From Candidatus Segatella intestinihominis (lineage in GTDB: Bacteria; Bacteroidota; Bacteroidia; Bacteroidales; Bacteroidaceae), in assembly GCA_900548535.1 (NCBI GenBank), contig URLG01000111.1:1-6388 (forward strand): 6,388 nucleotides of DNA. Reading direction: 5' to 3'. Numbering within the stretch: position 1 is the first letter of the stretch; each line of letters starts with the position of its first letter. Shown here in pieces: positions 5,059 through 6,388 of this stretch. Under the pieces are notes generated by a model, which worked only from the letters and a program-made list of their open reading frames with translations, was not told the DNA's origin and ran no database searches. The position numbers and the translations under genes were made by a program.

Positions 5059-5228
5059 ATGGCAACAGCAATTAAAGCCATTCCTACCTTATATGGTGAG
5101 GAGGCTATACGTTTAAGAAACGTGCGGAAGAAGTTGAGCGCAAGTTTAAGTCTCAGCCTTCAATAGATTGGGATAAGAACCCTGGTGTTATTGCTGCTCG
5201 CAAAATGTGGGCAGAGATGGTAAGATAA
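5059..5228 (+). pseudogene. Small antitoxin-like gene disrupted by a one-base deletion
   Basis: ATG 5059 opens MATAIKAIPTLYGEEAIRL and then runs into a stop at 5164-5166. From about 5118 another frame continues as KRAEEVERKFKSQPSIDW and on to RKMWAEMVR, ending at TAA 5226-5228. One extra T in the run at 5112-5114 would join both parts into a 56-residue protein, so a single-base deletion (or a sequencing error) explains the break. The opening MATAIK-x-IPTL-x-G-x-EA-x-RF resembles, from memory, a group of small Bacteroidales proteins encoded just upstream of toxin-like genes (GNAT or PIN) and thought to be antitoxins. No partner toxin follows: the next 375 bases hold no such ORF. Its promoter is intact, so a 35-residue truncated peptide could still be made. 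Confidence 0.6.
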
Positions 5229-5383
5229 TCAGCATGGGATTTTTATTAGAAATCACGCTAAAATCTGCCGAATAGCTTTAAATGAGCTATTTATGAGTTT
5301 TTCACCTCAATAGAGGTAATGATTTGGCAATAGTTCTAACTTCTGTGCTATACATAAGTTTGCTTGTCAAACAACTCTTTTCG

Positions 5384-5415
5384 CAAAGGTACAACAATTA
5401 AGTGGATTAACGAAA
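5384..5415 (-). promoter_or_regulatory. Orphan minus-strand promoter
   Basis: On the minus strand TACCTTTG (5391 to 5384) is a perfect -7 box in this window's style, with TTTC (5415 to 5412) 20 bases upstream as a weak -33 box. Transcription would run toward 5229, where the only ATG-started frame is 17 codons (MYSTEVRTIAKSLPLLR) and two small hairpins follow. Confidence 0.5.
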
Positions 5416-5551
5416 ATCATATCTATTTTTTAGATTTTATTTTCAGTTGATGTTCGCTTTACCCCAATCCAACCATTGTAAGTTCTTTATGCGTAATTAT
5501 TTGGTTCCAAAATGTTAAAAAATGAGCTATAAGATACATTTAAGCACCAAT

Positions 5552-5571
5552 TGTTTCTTATTTATGAAACA
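5552..5571. promoter_or_regulatory. Candidate HigA operator
   Basis: TGTTTC (5552-5557) and GAAACA (5566-5571) form a 6-bp inverted repeat with an 8-base spacer covering the -33 box and spacer of the higBA promoter. XRE-type antitoxins usually repress their own operon through such a palindrome, so this is the best candidate; no binding evidence exists. Confidence 0.4.
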
Positions 5572-5586
5572 TAATACCTATCTTTG
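5554..5586 (+). promoter_or_regulatory. Promoter of the higBA operon
   Basis: TATCTTTG (5579-5586) fits TAnnTTTG. The -33 box is weak (TTTC at 5554-5557, 21-base spacer), as expected for an autoregulated toxin-antitoxin promoter. The leader to ATG 5604 is only about 12 bases. Confidence 0.6.
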
Positions 5587-5603
5587 CAGCAAATTGAGAA
5601 TGT

Positions 5604-5942
5604 ATGGCACAATATATCTTCCGACTTGTCTTGACTGACGAGGCACAAGACTTTATTGAGAGTTTACCCGAAGCGGTATCTTACAAGATTTACTACAACA
5701 TCAAGCGTGTTGTAGGTGGAGAACGTAACAAAGAACTTTTCAAGAAGTTGGAAAATTCGGAAATATGGGAGTTCCGTACATTATACAACAAAACTGCTTA
5801 TCGCTTGTTTGCCTTTTGGGATAAGGACAAAGAAACTCTTGTGATTGCCACCCATGGCATCATTAAGAAAACTCAAAAGACACCGAGTAAGGAAATAGCG
5901 AAAGCAGAAGCAATAAGAAAAAAATATTTCAAAAATAAATAA
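5604..5942 (+). CDS. higB: RelE/ParE-superfamily toxin, HigB/Gp49-like
   Basis: A 112-residue cytosolic protein of the phage Gp49-like/HigB branch of the RelE fold; members typically cut mRNA on the ribosome when free of antitoxin. Seen: an N-terminal strand and helix (FRLVLTDEAQDFIESLP), LFKKLENSEIWEFR (45-58), YRLFAFWD (66-73), and HGIIKKTQKTPSKEIAKAE (84-102). This is the family's typical order of 'L..G/E.WE.R', 'YR.F' and 'H-F/I-x-KK-TQKTP' motifs with its basic active-site residues. Length is normal and nothing looks broken, so it is probably active. The start follows a promoter only 18 bases upstream, with no Shine-Dalgarno site. The antitoxin gene begins 2 bases after its stop, so the two are translationally linked; toxin-first order is the HigBA arrangement. 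Mobility is suggested by the flanks. Confidence 0.85.
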   Translation: MAQYIFRLVLTDEAQDFIESLPEAVSYKIYYNIKRVVGGERNKELFKKLENSEIWEFRTLYNKTAYRLFAFWDKDKETLVIATHGIIKKTQKTPSKEIAKAEAIRKKYFKNK

Positions 5943-5944
5943 TT

Positions 5945-6274
5945 ATGGCACAAATGAATCTTACCCCATTGGACGATGTGCTCGACAAGCACTTTGGGAA
6001 AGTTGGCGCTCCAAAACGTGATGCTTTTGAAAGTGATGTGGATGAAGCATTGCATGCATACCGTTTGGGAGAAGCCATCAAGAAGGCTCGCATAGAACAG
6101 AACTTGACACAAGAACAACTTGGTGAGCGTATAGGTGTGAAAAGAGCGCAGATTTCTCGCTTGGAAAGAGGTTATAGTATAACAATACCTACTATGCGAA
6201 GAGTATTCAAAGCTCTTGGTGTGGTAACTGCAACCATTGATTTGGGGATTGCAGGAAAAGTAGCATTATGGTAG
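5945..6274 (+). CDS. higA: XRE-family helix-turn-helix antitoxin, HigA-like
   Basis: A 109-residue DNA-binding protein that should bind and neutralise the upstream toxin and repress the operon. The N-terminal part (1-38, LDDVLDKHFGKVGAPKRDAF) matches the usual opening of Bacteroidetes HigA-like antitoxins, where a 'GKxGxPxRDxFE' stretch precedes the HTH and probably contributes to toxin contact. The HTH (about 41-95) is clear: LTQEQLGERIGVKRAQISRL at 54-73 with the turn GV-x-RAQIS, then TMRRVFKALG (83-92). Only 2 bases separate it from the toxin stop. A hairpin terminator follows after 4 bases. The copy appears complete, so the toxin should be kept in check. Confidence 0.9.
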   Translation: MAQMNLTPLDDVLDKHFGKVGAPKRDAFESDVDEALHAYRLGEAIKKARIEQNLTQEQLGERIGVKRAQISRLERGYSITIPTMRRVFKALGVVTATIDLGIAGKVALW

Positions 6275-6278
6275 ATAA

Positions 6279-6333
6279 AAAGCTATGCATGTGGCTTTAG
6301 AGTATTTGAAACTAAAGCCATATGCATTGCTTT
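6279..6333. terminator. Terminator hairpin after higBA
   Basis: The 22-base arms 6279-6300 and 6312-6333 pair with one mismatch and one G-U pair around an 11-base loop. The outer stem is A-run against T-run (AAAG/CTTT), but the free U-tract is minimal, so it may act more as an RNA-stabilising or bidirectional end. Confidence 0.7.
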
Positions 6334-6388
6334 GGGGGTGTAAATTAAACTGTGTCAAGGCTTGTTCTTAACTTTCATTCCCACTCCC
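6334..6388. mobile_element. Possible end of an IS256-like insertion sequence (runs out of the window)
   Basis: Right after the higBA hairpin comes GGGGGTGTAAATTAAACTGT (6334-6353), then GTCAAGG. From memory, several IS256-family elements have G-rich ends followed by TGTAAA and AACTGTGT-like sequence. No transposase is visible in the 55 bases, and the far end and target duplication are outside the window, so this is a weak call. Confidence 0.35.

Larger units (their letters stand above)
5229..5578. other. AT-rich intergenic stretch without a protein gene
   Basis: No convincing ORF on either strand. It contains two small hairpins, AATAGCT/AGCTATT (5271-5277 with 5285-5291) and ACCTC/GAGGT with an AATA loop (5304-5317). 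It also holds an orphan minus-strand promoter near 5384-5415 and an 11-base direct repeat AAATGAGCTAT (5280-5290 and 5520-5530) that may be chance. It may hold a small minus-strand RNA or the leader of a lost gene. Confidence 0.5.

Noticed and set aside
4878..5081. A 67-residue minus-strand membrane protein
   Set aside because: Its hydrophobic N-terminal part is the reverse of the promoter and start of the 5059 gene and is not credible; only the C-terminal part is kept, as a low-confidence remnant.
5280..5530. AAATGAGCTAT direct repeats (5280-5290 and 5520-5530) as attachment sites
   Set aside because: Only 11 AT-rich bases are shared, with no integrase or tRNA nearby; chance is the simpler explanation.

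Overview
The window looks like chromosomal DNA from a Bacteroidales bacterium, most likely Prevotella/Segatella. Almost every gene is preceded by the Bacteroidetes -7 promoter box TAnnTTTG (usually TACCTTTG or a close variant) with a TTGG/TTTG-like -33 box 19-21 bases upstream. Intergenic DNA is AT-rich, most starts lack a strong Shine-Dalgarno site, and the proteins resemble Bacteroidales families. The genus is inferred from style and recalled family resemblance, not from a search.

Layout. (1) Bases 1-250: the 3' end of a HAD-like hydrolase gene and two hairpin terminators. The second is bidirectional and separates it from the convergent next gene. (2) 252-1412, minus strand: a sodium-coupled DAACS-type symporter with its own promoter. 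Its substrate-arginine position is Gly and its NMDGT motif is replaced. (3) 1413-2048: a 'scar' region with a truncated IS transposase leader ORF, a 115-bp inverted-repeat element that looks like a MITE, and an orphan intrinsic terminator. (4) 2049-4831, plus strand: a nitrogen-acquisition cluster. It holds a PII signal protein (glnB), a 145-base spacer dominated by a heptamer-repeat inverted repeat, the ammonium channel amtB, then a small predicted outer-membrane beta-barrel with its own promoter and a strong terminator. (5) 4832-5578: decayed material, including a tandem 19-base repeat, a possible minus-strand gene tail, a small antitoxin-like gene broken by a one-base deletion, and an orphan minus-strand promoter. 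(6) 5579-6333: a complete HigBA-type toxin-antitoxin operon (toxin first) with a possible operator and a terminator. (7) 6334-6388: possibly the edge of an insertion sequence running out of the window.

How it works together: PII probably senses nitrogen/energy status and gates AmtB in the inner membrane. The barrel protein may give the outer membrane passage for the same or a related solute. The flanks (IS scar, MITE, decayed antitoxin, HigBA, possible IS end) show that the nitrogen cluster sits between two patches of mobile or selfish DNA. I do not see a clearly new multi-gene system. The most unusual structures are the heptamer-repeat hairpin inside the glnB-amtB transcript, the non-canonical PII T-loop, and the MITE-like element.
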